Origin: JAITVM01 sp031551135
GTDB taxonomy: Bacteria; Bacillota; Clostridia; Lachnospirales; JAITVM01
Direction of reading: 5' to 3'
Length of the DNA: 64,000 nt
Assembly: GCA_031551135.1 (NCBI GenBank)
Contig: JAVBOA010000020.1
Coordinates: 62,001 to 126,000, forward strand
Shown: positions 36,295-45,909 of the stretch, piece by piece
Numbering within the stretch: position 1 is the stretch's first letter
Layout of the letters: each line of letters starts with the position of its first letter
Notes under the pieces: model-generated
Told to the model about the DNA's origin: nothing
Databases searched by the model: none
What the model saw: only the letters and a program-made list of their open reading frames with translations
Position numbers and translations under genes: made by a program

Positions 36295-38505
36295 ATGCCG
36301 ATAGAAATAAAAAATATTAATAATATTGAAAAATTTTTTCATCTATATAATAAAAATATAAGTTATATGTTTTATATAAATAAATATTTTGTTCCCATAA
36401 ACATACATTTTGGGAAAAGAGCTGAGCTGCAAAATATACCGGATTCAATGAAATATTATAATAGACCTTATACTCCGTGTTATAGAGAAGAGGATAGCGA
36501 ATTTACATTGGAAACAGCCTGCATGGAATATTCACTTTTTGGAATAACAGATTTCAGGCCCCCCACCTTATCAATATCTTTTGAAAATGGTTCTAATGTA
36601 TTTGAATTAGCTTATAAAAAGTATGAAATTTTACATTCTAAAGTGAATTTAAAAGGACTACCGTCAACTTTTTCAAAAAATGACGGAGAAGCAACTACAT
36701 TGATAATTACTTTAGAAGAGCGTGATAAGAGGCTTGCTGTCGATTTAATCTATACTATTTTTGAAAAACACAATGTCATTACAAGATCAGCATTGATAAA
36801 AAATACAGGAATTGAAAGTTTTATAATAGAAGAGGCCATGAGCTTTTCTATAGATTTAAAAGGCTTCGGTTATGATATTATTAATCTTGCGGGCGCATGG
36901 GGGCGTGAGCGGCATGTCGACAGAACAAGATTGTATACAGGAGAAAGAAATATAGGTAGCGTTACAGGAGCATCCAGTCATATTCAATCTCCTTTTATGG
37001 CTGTATGTTTAGAAGAAACAAATGAAAAATATGGTGAAGCATATGGATTTGGTTTGCTTTACAGTGGAAACCATAAATTCACAGCATATGTCGGTACTTC
37101 TTTCAGTACGAGAATTGTTGCAGGAATTAATAATAAGAATTTTTCATGGATATTAGACAAAGAGGAAAGTTTTCAAACTCCCGAAGCTGTTTTAGTATAT
37201 TCCGAAAACGGTCTTGGGGGAATGTCCCGTACGTTTCACAATTTTTTCAGAGAACATCTCTGTCGCTCCTTATTCGCCGATAAAATAAGGCCGGTTTTGA
37301 TTAACAATTGGGAGGCTACGTATTTTGATTTTAATAGAGATGAAATTATTGAAATTGCTGAACAAGCTTCAAATCTTGGGGTTGAACTTTTTGTTCTTGA
37401 TGATGGTTGGTTTGCAGATCGAAACGCAGATAACTGTTCCTTGGGAGATTGGTATGTTAATTTAACTAAGCTTCCTGGAGGTCTTTCTTCTCTTGCAAAT
37501 GAAATAAACAAAATGGGAATGCAGTTTGGAATATGGGTAGAGCCGGAAATGGTGTCACCGACAAGCAATTTATATAAGGAACATTCAGATTGGTGTTTAC
37601 ATTCTGGATATTGTAACTATCTTTCCCGAAATCAACTTGTCTTGGATTTATCAAGAGAAGATGTACAAAATTATATAATAGATAAAATGTCAGAGGTATT
37701 TCTTTCTGCTAATATATCATATGTAAAATGGGATATGAACAGATATATGACTAATGTAGGGAGTGCAGCTCTTGCTACGAAAAGACAAAGAGAAGTCAGC
37801 CATAGGTATATTTTGGGGTTGTATCGTATTTTAGACATTTTGACTCAAAAATTTCCGTATATTCTCTTTGAAGGATGTGCCGGCGGCGGAGGGCGCTTTG
37901 ATCCAGGTTTTATGCATTATATGGCGCAGTTTTGGACGAGTGATGATACAGATGCTTGGGAAAGGTGTCTGATTCAATATGGAACATCTTTTATTTTTCC
38001 TCCGATATTTATGGGGAATCATGTTTCTATTGTTCCTAATCATCAAACTAATAGAATTACGCCGATTAAAACGAGGGCAAATATTGCATTAATGGGCGCT
38101 TTTGGTTATGAACTTGATTTGAGAAAACTAACTGCTTATGAACTGGAAGAAATTAAAATTCAGATTGATGTATATAAAGAAATAAGGAAACTGCTTTTGG
38201 ATGGAAATTATTACAGAATAGGGAATCCTTCTTTGGATAATTTATTTGCTTGGCAAATTGTCTCTAAAGACAAAAATGAAATAATTGCTGTAATTGTGCA
38301 AAAAATGATGATACCGAATGGCCCTAAATATTCAATCCGGCTTGAAGATCTGAAGGAAGATGCTTTATATAAGGAAATGAAGAGAGATAAAGGATATACA
38401 GGAAGCCAGTTGATGTATGTTGGCTTTGATGATATGGAGTTTAAGGTAGATTTTGATAGTATGCTGCTGCATTTTAAATGTATAGGAGAAGATGTATATG
38501 AGTAA
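36295..38505 (+). CDS. Alpha-galactosidase, glycoside hydrolase family 36
   Basis: 736 residues from ATG 36295 behind AAGGAGA; an in-frame ATG 39 bp upstream lacks a site. An N-terminal beta-sandwich domain precedes the (beta/alpha)8 barrel. GH36/clan-D marks: VLDDGWFADR, WVEPEMVSP, the catalytic nucleophile Asp480 in YVKWDMNRYM, CAGGGGRFDPG, and the Asp-rich WTSDDTDAWER (around residue 550), which supplies the acid/base. There is no signal peptide, so it would hydrolyse terminal alpha-galactosyl residues of imported oligosaccharides in the cytoplasm. Its stop overlaps the sulfatase start. Confidence 0.93.
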   Translation: MPIEIKNINNIEKFFHLYNKNISYMFYINKYFVPINIHFGKRAELQNIPDSMKYYNRPYTPCYREEDSEFTLETACMEYSLFGITDFRPPTLSISFENGSNVFELAYKKYEILHSKVNLKGLPSTFSKNDGEATTLIITLEERDKRLAVDLIYTIFEKHNVITRSALIKNTGIESFIIEEAMSFSIDLKGFGYDIINLAGAWGRERHVDRTRLYTGERNIGSVTGASSHIQSPFMAVCLEETNEKYGEAYGFGLLYSGNHKFTAYVGTSFSTRIVAGINNKNFSWILDKEESFQTPEAVLVYSENGLGGMSRTFHNFFREHLCRSLFADKIRPVLINNWEATYFDFNRDEIIEIAEQASNLGVELFVLDDGWFADRNADNCSLGDWYVNLTKLPGGLSSLANEINKMGMQFGIWVEPEMVSPTSNLYKEHSDWCLHSGYCNYLSRNQLVLDLSREDVQNYIIDKMSEVFLSANISYVKWDMNRYMTNVGSAALATKRQREVSHRYILGLYRILDILTQKFPYILFEGCAGGGGRFDPGFMHYMAQFWTSDDTDAWERCLIQYGTSFIFPPIFMGNHVSIVPNHQTNRITPIKTRANIALMGAFGYELDLRKLTAYELEEIKIQIDVYKEIRKLLLDGNYYRIGNPSLDNLFAWQIVSKDKNEIIAVIVQKMMIPNGPKYSIRLEDLKEDALYKEMKRDKGYTGSQLMYVGFDDMEFKVDFDSMLLHFKCIGEDVYE

Positions 38506-40144
38506 AAAACCAAATGTGATTTTACTTTTTTCTGACCAACAGAGGTATGATACAATAAACGCAGCCGGACACAAACATATGTTTACTCCTAATTTAGATA
38601 AATTAATAAAGGATGGAATATATTATCCAAATGCACATTCGTCCAATCCGGTTTGCATGCCCGCGCGTCACGATTTGATAACAGGTCTTAGTGCTAAATA
38701 TCATGGATATTACACAAATTCAGAGAATACCTCGATAAAAGATTATGCGATACCTACTTTACCCCGAGTATTTTCTGAAAATGGATACAGAACTGCAGCT
38801 ATCGGCAAAATGCATTTTTATCCTGTTAGAGAACATCATGGATTTGGCGAAATGAGACTTATGGAAGAATTGCCAAAAATACGTCAAAATGATCAATATG
38901 CGACATTTTTATCGGATGAAGGATTGGGAGATATACAGAATATTCATGGTATTAGACCTCATTTATATCATACTCCGCAAATTTCAATGCAGGATTTATC
39001 TCACCACGGAACGACTTGGGTTGCAGATGAAACTATTAGATGGCTTGAAGAAAATGGGGAAGAACCATTTTTTGTTATGAGTGCTTTTATCCAGCCGCAT
39101 CCGCCTTGGAACATCCCCAAAGAACTGGATAATTTATATTTAGATGAAGAATTGCCTTTGCCTATAGAGAATTCAAGACTCCCTCATGATGAAGAAATCA
39201 GCGTTTGGTTTGGAGATAATGATACTGACGAACATATACGGTTTATGAGAAAAGCATACTATACGTCTGTTAGCATGGTAGATATGGCAATAGGAAAAAT
39301 TATGGATTACCTTGATAAACATAATAAGTTGGAGAATACCATTGTTATTTTTAATTCAGACCACGGAGAGATGTTAAAAGACAAGGGATATTACAGTAAA
39401 GAACTTCCTTATGAATCGTCGGTAAAAGTTCCTCTTATTATTCGATTGCCAAATGCGCATCTTGGCGGAACTATTGATGAAGATTTTACGGATACATTTG
39501 ATATTTTTCCAATTTGTTTGGATTTATGCGGGTTAAATTATAATGGAAAATATAATTTGCTTGGAGAATCACTATTTTCCAAAAATAAAAAAAATAGAGA
39601 CATTCAGATATCTGCGACAGGGCTAAATGAAATGCGCTGGGTAATGTGCCGCAACCAAAATTATAAATATATTTATCATTATAACGGTGGCTATGAAGAA
39701 CTGTATGATATTCATAATGATCCTAAAGAATTAGAAAATTTAATTTTATCAGATAGTTTAGCTAATTATAAAAATCAAGTTTGGGATGAACTTAAAAATT
39801 TTGCTATAGAGTCTGAAGAAAAAAATGCTCCTGAAGGGTATATTGAAAACAATACATTTAAACAATATGATTTTACTAAACTGAATCCCAGTATTAGAGG
39901 AAAATTTCATTTTTGGCAAAATCATCAGATGCAAGTTTTTTTTAGAGATAATGACAGAGCCAAAAAGTTATTGCAGGAAATGATACTTGCAACCGATTCT
40001 GTCGAAAATAGAGGAATGAATATTCGTCATATTTTTAACGAATCTGATTGGGTTAAAGACTTTAAATCGGAATTAAAAAAATATGAACCGGTTTTGAGCG
40101 AGAGTGAAATTGAAAGTATTATAAATGAGATATTTACAAAATAA
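38498..40144 (+). CDS. Cytoplasmic sulfatase (formylglycine type)
   Basis: 548 residues from ATG 38498 behind GGAGAAG (an ATG 6 bp earlier sits almost on the site). It overlaps the alpha-galactosidase by 8 bp. Alkaline-phosphatase superfamily sulfatase: metal Asp in LFSDQQRYD (D13), the maturation motif C53-M-P-A-R in NPVCMPARHDLITG, where Cys is converted to formylglycine, AAIGKMHF, and the late metal pair in NSDHGEM. No signal peptide is seen, so it should act in the cytoplasm. The Cys form requires an anSME-type maturase, which is not in the window. Coupling to GH36 suggests desulfation of a galactose-containing sugar; the precise substrate is inferred. Confidence 0.9.
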   Translation: MSKKPNVILLFSDQQRYDTINAAGHKHMFTPNLDKLIKDGIYYPNAHSSNPVCMPARHDLITGLSAKYHGYYTNSENTSIKDYAIPTLPRVFSENGYRTAAIGKMHFYPVREHHGFGEMRLMEELPKIRQNDQYATFLSDEGLGDIQNIHGIRPHLYHTPQISMQDLSHHGTTWVADETIRWLEENGEEPFFVMSAFIQPHPPWNIPKELDNLYLDEELPLPIENSRLPHDEEISVWFGDNDTDEHIRFMRKAYYTSVSMVDMAIGKIMDYLDKHNKLENTIVIFNSDHGEMLKDKGYYSKELPYESSVKVPLIIRLPNAHLGGTIDEDFTDTFDIFPICLDLCGLNYNGKYNLLGESLFSKNKKNRDIQISATGLNEMRWVMCRNQNYKYIYHYNGGYEELYDIHNDPKELENLILSDSLANYKNQVWDELKNFAIESEEKNAPEGYIENNTFKQYDFTKLNPSIRGKFHFWQNHQMQVFFRDNDRAKKLLQEMILATDSVENRGMNIRHIFNESDWVKDFKSELKKYEPVLSESEIESIINEIFTK

Positions 40145-40145
40145 A

Positions 40146-40181
40146 AAAGCATTAGCCGAAGCTTCTTCGGTTTAATGCTTT
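40146..40181. terminator. Hairpin terminator between sulfatase and GrpB-like gene
   Basis: Long stem AAAGCATTA.CCGAAG / CTTCGG.TTAATGCTTT with a short loop. The A-run on its left gives a T-run on the minus strand, so it is best suited to the GrpB-like gene but also closes the sulfatase operon. Confidence 0.7.
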
Positions 40182-40199
40182 GATGATTTATAAAAATTA

Positions 40200-40781
40200 C
40201 TAATTATTCCTTGGTAAAGAAATCTCTTTTCGCGCTAAAATTGTTGTTTTTTGGATAAAATCTGTTTTAGCGGCGGTATATTTTTTTCTGTTATTAAGAT
40301 AAAGGTTTACTATTTTTAATTTTAATTCGCTGTATTCTTTAACTAAATCGGGGTTTGATCTTAAAAAATCTCTAAAATACAACTCATCCCAATCGTCCTC
40401 ATATCTAAGATGAACATGAAAAATATTTTCACCGTATCCGCAAAGTTCGTACCCTTTAAAAAACATTATGGTAGTTTCCGAGCAATACGATTTATTTATG
40501 TAAGAATATCCAATTTTTTTCATTAGTCCGATTATCTTATCTCTGTCGGAGGATTTTTTTATTTCCAAAAGAATATCGATAGATGGCTTTGACAAAAGGC
40601 CGGGAACAGAAGTACTGCCATAATGGTTTATATGTGCAATATCATCTTGTAATAAAGATTCAATTAAATTCTTCTCTTTTTCATATTTGTCGAACCATTT
40701 TGGATTATGCTCGAATAAAAGTATAGGATATAGTTGCTGAAACTGTTCTTTGCTCAATTTATCTAAATTTGTGTTTGTCAT
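40200..40781 (-). CDS. GrpB/UPF0157-family nucleotidyltransferase-like protein
   Basis: 193 residues from the ATG at 40781 behind GGAGG. Family motifs are INHYGSTSVPGL, KPSIDILLEI (nucleotidyltransferase-type Asp) and the late RYEDDWDELYFRDFLR. The GrpB family shares the nucleotidyltransferase fold; in some proteins it is fused to dephospho-CoA kinase. Its physiological role is not known. No functional link to neighbours is visible. Confidence 0.88.
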   Translation of the reverse strand: MTNTNLDKLSKEQFQQLYPILLFEHNPKWFDKYEKEKNLIESLLQDDIAHINHYGSTSVPGLLSKPSIDILLEIKKSSDRDKIIGLMKKIGYSYINKSYCSETTIMFFKGYELCGYGENIFHVHLRYEDDWDELYFRDFLRSNPDLVKEYSELKLKIVNLYLNNRKKYTAAKTDFIQKTTILARKEISLPRNN

Positions 40782-40940
40782 CGAAATAACCTCCAATAAA
40801 CGTTAGTATATTGTTATTTAGCCTTAAATATGTCTCAAATGGATAACAAAATAATTTATTTTTTTACAAAAAAGCCTAATAATCGAAAAAAAACTACAAA
40901 ATAGCGTTTTGAATTTGTATTTTCTGCATAAATATTAATA

Positions 40941-41978
40941 TTATTTTATAATGTCCTTTAAATAATCGGCGTAATTAGAACTGATTATTTCAACGCCGCT
41001 GTGGTTAAGGTGGGAGCTATCCCTAAAATTACTATTTGTAACAAAATTTACTTTTTCGTTAAGGATATTGTAATCGATATAGTCTACATTCAGTGAATTC
41101 GCCAGTTCTGAAAATTTTTCAAACATATTATTGTAATTATCGAAATTTCCATATGCAGCCGGTGAGATTGGTGCAGTAACAAAAAGAAGCCGAATATCGT
41201 TTTTATTGCATAGATCAACAATTTTTTTTAGATACTCAATTTGTTTTTCAGAAAATTCGTATTTTTTGCCATCTCCAGAAAAAGTTTTTTTCGTGTCGTT
41301 AATCACTTCATCATCCATTACATAATCACAATAAACATAACCGAGAGAACGGTATTTTTCCACACCGATATCTTGTTTTATATCGAGCTTCAGCCCAAAT
41401 TTCTCTTCGAGGTATTTTTTTATTTGTGCATTTTTGAAATTGTAATAATCTGTTTGATAATGAATTGTTGGGATATAATATTTAACTTTATCTTTTGGCG
41501 CAAAAACATTTTTAATATAATCATCCTTGAGTTCATTATTATCTAAAAACTTGAAAAGTTGGTCAAATTGCTTTACATCAAAATCTGTTGACAGCATTAA
41601 ATAAAAAAGTTCCATAACGATAACTTTTGGTTTTTGATAATTCAGAATTTCCAATAAGGTATAATATGTAGAGTCTGGAGTTTGTCCGGGCATACCTAGC
41701 TGGTAAGAATTGAGATCTAGTTTTGTGTTAAAAATTTCGGGGTCAAAAGTACAATAAGAATGAGAGCTGCCGACGAATATCAAATCCAAATTTTTCGAAT
41801 TATAAAAATCTTCAAATCTATGTTGGCTAAAAACATTGATTTTATTTTGGGCAGAAGCGGAATAATAAACTCTGCCCACAATATAAAGCGAAAAAATTAT
41901 GATTAATGAAAAAATTAACAATCCAAAACCGCATATTATATTTTTCCTAAAATTGGAAATAAATGAAAGCTGACGCAT
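40941..41978 (-). CDS. DltD/AlgX-like membrane-anchored SGNH protein
   Basis: 345 residues with an N-terminal membrane anchor (about residues 12-35) and an extracellular SGNH-like domain. The catalytic-type Ser lies in FVGSSHSY and a paired Asp/His in DSSHLNHSG near the C-terminus. Such proteins work with a membrane O-acyltransferase to move acetyl or alanyl groups onto surface polymers. Here it overlaps the preceding MBOAT gene by 32 bp, which supports a working pair. The ribosome binding site TAGGAG is inside the MBOAT gene. Confidence 0.82.
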   Translation of the reverse strand: MRQLSFISNFRKNIICGFGLLIFSLIIIFSLYIVGRVYYSASAQNKINVFSQHRFEDFYNSKNLDLIFVGSSHSYCTFDPEIFNTKLDLNSYQLGMPGQTPDSTYYTLLEILNYQKPKVIVMELFYLMLSTDFDVKQFDQLFKFLDNNELKDDYIKNVFAPKDKVKYYIPTIHYQTDYYNFKNAQIKKYLEEKFGLKLDIKQDIGVEKYRSLGYVYCDYVMDDEVINDTKKTFSGDGKKYEFSEKQIEYLKKIVDLCNKNDIRLLFVTAPISPAAYGNFDNYNNMFEKFSELANSLNVDYIDYNILNEKVNFVTNSNFRDSSHLNHSGVEIISSNYADYLKDIIK

Positions 41979-43413
41979 TGCTAAAAACTCCTAACGTAAA
42001 TACCAATATAGTAATTATATAATAAAAAATGAATCTAAATATAAACGGTTTTTTTGACAGTCTTACATGGATATCGTCGAATTTTGCAAAGAATTCTATA
42101 AGAACGAGGAGTAAAATTGTGGAAACAGATACAATAAAGTCGAAATAATTCGAATTTAGTCTGTATATTAAGTTATAAATATACTGTAAATCAGTTAAAT
42201 TTTCAATACCTTTTGTAAGATTTTTTAGAATAAATATCGAATCAGACAAATTGTTTGCTCTGAAAAAAATCCAAGAGATACATACAATAGTAAAAGTGAC
42301 AAAAGTTTTAAAAATATTTACAATAAAATTATTATCGATTTTTTTCAGTAATTCATTTTTATTGATTGGTGTTCGTATAATATCTTCAAATATCTGAACA
42401 ACTCCGTGTATTAATCCCCAAATCACGAAAGTAATATTTGCGCCGTGCCAAAGTCCGCTTACAAAAAAAGTAATCAGCATATTCAAATATTTTCTGGATC
42501 TTTTTACGCGGCTGCCGCCGAGCGGAAAATAAAGATAATCCTTGAACCAAGATGACAGCGAGATATGCCATCTGCGCCAAAATTCCTTGATTGTTTTGGA
42601 AAAATAAGGAGTATCAAAGTTGCGCATTAAATCAATGCCCAAGATTTTAGCCGAGCCTTTCGCTATATCCGAATATCCGGAAAAATCACAATAAATTTGA
42701 AACGCAAAGAAAAATGTTGCTATAATAAAAGCCAAACCATCAAAATCAGAGGTATTATTATAGACTTTGTTCACTGTTACAGCCAATCTATCGGCGATTA
42801 CGATTTTTTTAAAAAAACCAAAAATCATATATTTTAGGCCGATAATAATATTTTCCATTTCGAATGTCTTTTTAGAGTAAAGCTGAGGCATCAGAGCTTC
42901 GGTTCTTTCGATTGGTCCGGCCACGAGCTGCGGGAAAAATGCTAAAAATAATGCTAATCTAAAATAATTTGTTTCGGCTTTTATGGATTTTCGATAAACG
43001 TCTATCGAGTATCCGACTGCTTGAAAAGTATAAAAAGAAATACCCATCGGTAAAATAATATCAAAATGCGGAATTTTATAAGCCCAACCGAAAAAATTCG
43101 AAATTGAATTAAAGGAGTCGGTAAAAAATAAGAAATACTTGAAGACAAAAAGCAGTCCGAAGCTGATGATAAAATTGATTATTATTAGGCTTTTGCGATA
43201 CGCTGGATTATCAGATTTATCGATATATTTTGATGTTATAAAATTCACATAAATAGTGAAAAGCATTAAAAATAAAAATCTGTAGTCCCAAGCCATATAA
43301 AATAACAAACTTGTGATAAGTAATAAAATATGTCTGAATTTATGTGGAAGTATATAATATAAAACCGCAGTTGCAAAAAAAGAAATAATGTATAAAAAGG
43401 AATTAAATACCAT
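41947..43413 (-). CDS. MBOAT-family membrane O-acyltransferase (AlgI/DltB-like)
   Basis: 488 residues with about eleven membrane segments. MBOAT features: the segment MGISFYTFQAVGYSIDVYR, EFWRRWHISLSSWFKDYLYFP-like conserved stretch and the catalytic His in SGLWHGANITF. These enzymes transfer acyl groups across the membrane to cell-surface polysaccharides or teichoic acids. The target cannot be named: no dlt, alg or capsule genes lie nearby. It is followed by an overlapping DltD-like gene, so the two form a minimal polymer O-acylation module. Confidence 0.9.
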   Translation of the reverse strand: MVFNSFLYIISFFATAVLYYILPHKFRHILLLITSLLFYMAWDYRFLFLMLFTIYVNFITSKYIDKSDNPAYRKSLIIINFIISFGLLFVFKYFLFFTDSFNSISNFFGWAYKIPHFDIILPMGISFYTFQAVGYSIDVYRKSIKAETNYFRLALFLAFFPQLVAGPIERTEALMPQLYSKKTFEMENIIIGLKYMIFGFFKKIVIADRLAVTVNKVYNNTSDFDGLAFIIATFFFAFQIYCDFSGYSDIAKGSAKILGIDLMRNFDTPYFSKTIKEFWRRWHISLSSWFKDYLYFPLGGSRVKRSRKYLNMLITFFVSGLWHGANITFVIWGLIHGVVQIFEDIIRTPINKNELLKKIDNNFIVNIFKTFVTFTIVCISWIFFRANNLSDSIFILKNLTKGIENLTDLQYIYNLIYRLNSNYFDFIVSVSTILLLVLIEFFAKFDDIHVRLSKKPFIFRFIFYYIITILVFTLGVFSNASAFIYFQF

Positions 43414-43589
43414 AACAATCTCCGTTTTCTACGTAATATTTAAATATAATTACTTACGTTTGCAGTCAATATTATAATTGATTATATAACAATATACAAG
43501 AAGGTTGCTAATTGTAAGTGTATTTTAAGAATATTGTAATATATCGGAAAAACGAGCAGAATTTTGTTTATACAGCGGTTTGTTTTCTA

Positions 43590-43618
43590 TTGACAAGAAA
43601 GAAAAAATCGGTTTAAAT
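43590..43618 (+). promoter_or_regulatory. Probable promoter of the polytopic membrane protein gene
   Basis: TTGACA, 17-nt spacer, TTAAAT, about 130 bp before the start codon. Confidence 0.55.
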
Positions 43619-43748
43619 TTTCTGATATGTCTCAGACAATATTTATTTAAAAATGTATATATCAATATATCGAGAAGGTCAAAGATGTAGCTACGGGAGC
43701 AATTCGCAACTTTTTTGGCCGCAACTTTAATATTAGGAGGTGAGTTTT

Positions 43749-44420
43749 GTGAATAAAAATAATAATGTAATATTTGGCGTTATATTATTGGTAATCAGTG
43801 TTTTGGCTTTGGTACAAACTTTTGTTGATATAAATTTCGGAGCACTTTCGATTCTGTTTTTGGGCGCGGCTTTTTTAATGCTTTACCGCACAAAAAGGAA
43901 ATCTTGGGCATTAATACTCGGAACTTATATGCTGTATATCGGGCTGGGAACTTTTTTTAGTTTTTTTGGTTTGAATATACCTTTTGGCGTGGCCATCGGC
44001 AGTGGATTTTTTGTTGTACCGGGCGCAATATTTTTAGTTTTATTTTTTACAAAAAATAAAACCGGACTTTTAGTTCCGGCTTCGTTCTTAATTTGGTTTG
44101 GATTATATATTCTGACATCTTCTCTCACGAGTTTTGCTGCGAGTAAGGGAATCAGCATTTTCAACGGTATTTCGAATCTCAATCTTTTTATTATTTATCT
44201 TGGATTCGCAATGCTTATGGTTTTTCTTTTGGGAAAATCCACTGTGAGCATTTTGTATGCGTATATCGGTTCATCATTGATTGCGCTGTCCGCATTGAAA
44301 TTATTGTTTAGCTCTATTTTCAAGACTTCTTTTAGCGGAAATTCTTCGGTAACGGCAATTGTTTCATTGGTTTTAATAGGAGTTTCCGTATATATGATTT
44401 TTTTTCAAAAAAGAAAATAA
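43749..44420 (+). CDS. Polytopic membrane protein of unknown function
   Basis: 223 residues from GTG 43749 behind TAGGAGG. Seven or so hydrophobic segments span nearly the whole length, with short basic loops (LYRTKRKSW) and a basic C-terminus (FFQKRK). The N-terminal segment resembles the LiaI/LiaF-type transmembrane region, but I cannot assign a family with confidence. Divergent from the MBOAT pair; convergent with the aminotransferase gene 6 bp away. Confidence 0.75.
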   Translation: MNKNNNVIFGVILLVISVLALVQTFVDINFGALSILFLGAAFLMLYRTKRKSWALILGTYMLYIGLGTFFSFFGLNIPFGVAIGSGFFVVPGAIFLVLFFTKNKTGLLVPASFLIWFGLYILTSSLTSFAASKGISIFNGISNLNLFIIYLGFAMLMVFLLGKSTVSILYAYIGSSLIALSALKLLFSSIFKTSFSGNSSVTAIVSLVLIGVSVYMIFFQKRK

Positions 44421-44426
44421 ATAGAT

Positions 44427-45692
44427 TTATTTTTCGTTATTCAAATTTTCCAGATAAACAAGTTTTACACATACACAGAAAATATCCATTGCCAAGGATA
44501 ATTCATTTAAAGACGGAAAAGAAGGCGCGATTCTGATATTGCTGTCTTTTTCGTCGATTTTTTTGGGGTAGGCAGAACCGGCCGGAGTCAGAACAAGACC
44601 GCATTCCTTGCAATATTCTATAATCTTTTTCGCTTGTCCATCTGCCGAATCAAAAGAAACAAAATAGCCGCCTTTCGGCTTTGTCCAATCGCAAATATTT
44701 AAGCCGCCAAAATTTTCTTCAAGTTTATTTAGGACGATTTCTATTTTAGGGCGCAAAAATTCAGCATGCTTTTTCATATGAGCGGTGATTGAGTTTTTAT
44801 CTTTAAAAGCTTTTACATGGCGTAATTGATTTAATTTATCATAACCCACAGTTTGCAGAGCTATTCTTTTTTTGAAATTATTTATATTTGTTACAGACGA
44901 CGCTATGCAGGAAATTCCGGAGCCACCGAATGTTATTTTCGAAAAAGAAGCAAATTCGATAGCCATATCCGGATTGCCTGCTTTTTTGCATTCTTCAATA
45001 ATATCCAAAATCTCAATTTCCTCGTAAAGGTCATGAACTACATATGCGTTATCCCAGAAAATTCGGAAATCTGCGGAGGCAGGCTTGAGATTCGCCAAGC
45101 GTTTGATTTTTTCATCGGAATACACTGCGCCGGTCGGGTTTGAGTATTTTGGAACGCACCAAATCCCTTTTACCTGCGGGTCAGTGGATACTATTTTTTC
45201 TATAATGTCTAGGTCAGGGCCGTCGTCCTGCATCGGAATCGCGATATTTTCGAATCCGAAGTATTCTGTAATCGCGAAATGGCGGTCATAACCCGGGCAA
45301 GGACATAAAAATTTTATTTTGTTTTCTTTTGACCACGGTTTATTTGGAATACTGCCGTGTGTTACAAAATCGGAAATCATATCGTACATAAGATTTAGAC
45401 TTGAATTACCGCCGATAATTATATTTTCGGCGTTTGTTCCCAATATTTCGGCAAATAATTCTTTTGCTTCCAAAATCCCGTCCATAGCGCCATAATTTCT
45501 GCAATCAAAACCTTCTTTTGACATATAGTCTTTTTTATCTAAATCGTTTATAATAAAAGAAGAGATATCCAATTGTTCCGAATTTGGTTTGCCTCTGGAC
45601 ATATCAAGCGAAAGACCGCATTCTTTGTATTCATTAAATTTTTCCCTGATTTCATGGTAAGACTGCTTAAGCTCAAAAAAATCTGTTTTCAT
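44427..45692 (-). CDS. PLP-dependent aminotransferase, MocR-like/type I fold
   Basis: 421 residues from the ATG at 45692 behind AGGAGG. Fold-type I marks: GLSLDMSRGKPN, the substrate loop CPCPGYDRHF, WCVPKYSNPTGAVYS, and the PLP-binding Lys in ASFSKITFGGSG. It belongs to the aminotransferase group related to the catalytic domain of MocR regulators, with no DNA-binding domain. Members act on aspartate, alanine or aromatic amino acids; the substrate is not determined by sequence. Confidence 0.87.
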   Translation of the reverse strand: MKTDFFELKQSYHEIREKFNEYKECGLSLDMSRGKPNSEQLDISSFIINDLDKKDYMSKEGFDCRNYGAMDGILEAKELFAEILGTNAENIIIGGNSSLNLMYDMISDFVTHGSIPNKPWSKENKIKFLCPCPGYDRHFAITEYFGFENIAIPMQDDGPDLDIIEKIVSTDPQVKGIWCVPKYSNPTGAVYSDEKIKRLANLKPASADFRIFWDNAYVVHDLYEEIEILDIIEECKKAGNPDMAIEFASFSKITFGGSGISCIASSVTNINNFKKRIALQTVGYDKLNQLRHVKAFKDKNSITAHMKKHAEFLRPKIEIVLNKLEENFGGLNICDWTKPKGGYFVSFDSADGQAKKIIEYCKECGLVLTPAGSAYPKKIDEKDSNIRIAPSFPSLNELSLAMDIFCVCVKLVYLENLNNEK

Positions 45693-45909
45693 AAAACTTC
45701 CTCCTGATTTCAAGTGAACACTATACAGTTTAAAACCTGATAAATTAAATCTTCAATGGAAATAAGCCGTATTTATCAAAAATATTTATACGGTATAAAA
45801 TTATACTATTAAATAAATTTAAAATCAATATTATAGGATTTCAAAAAATATGACTGCTTGATTTTTAGAAAAAAATACTTTGCAAAAAAAACCGAAAGGC
45901 GTGATTAAA

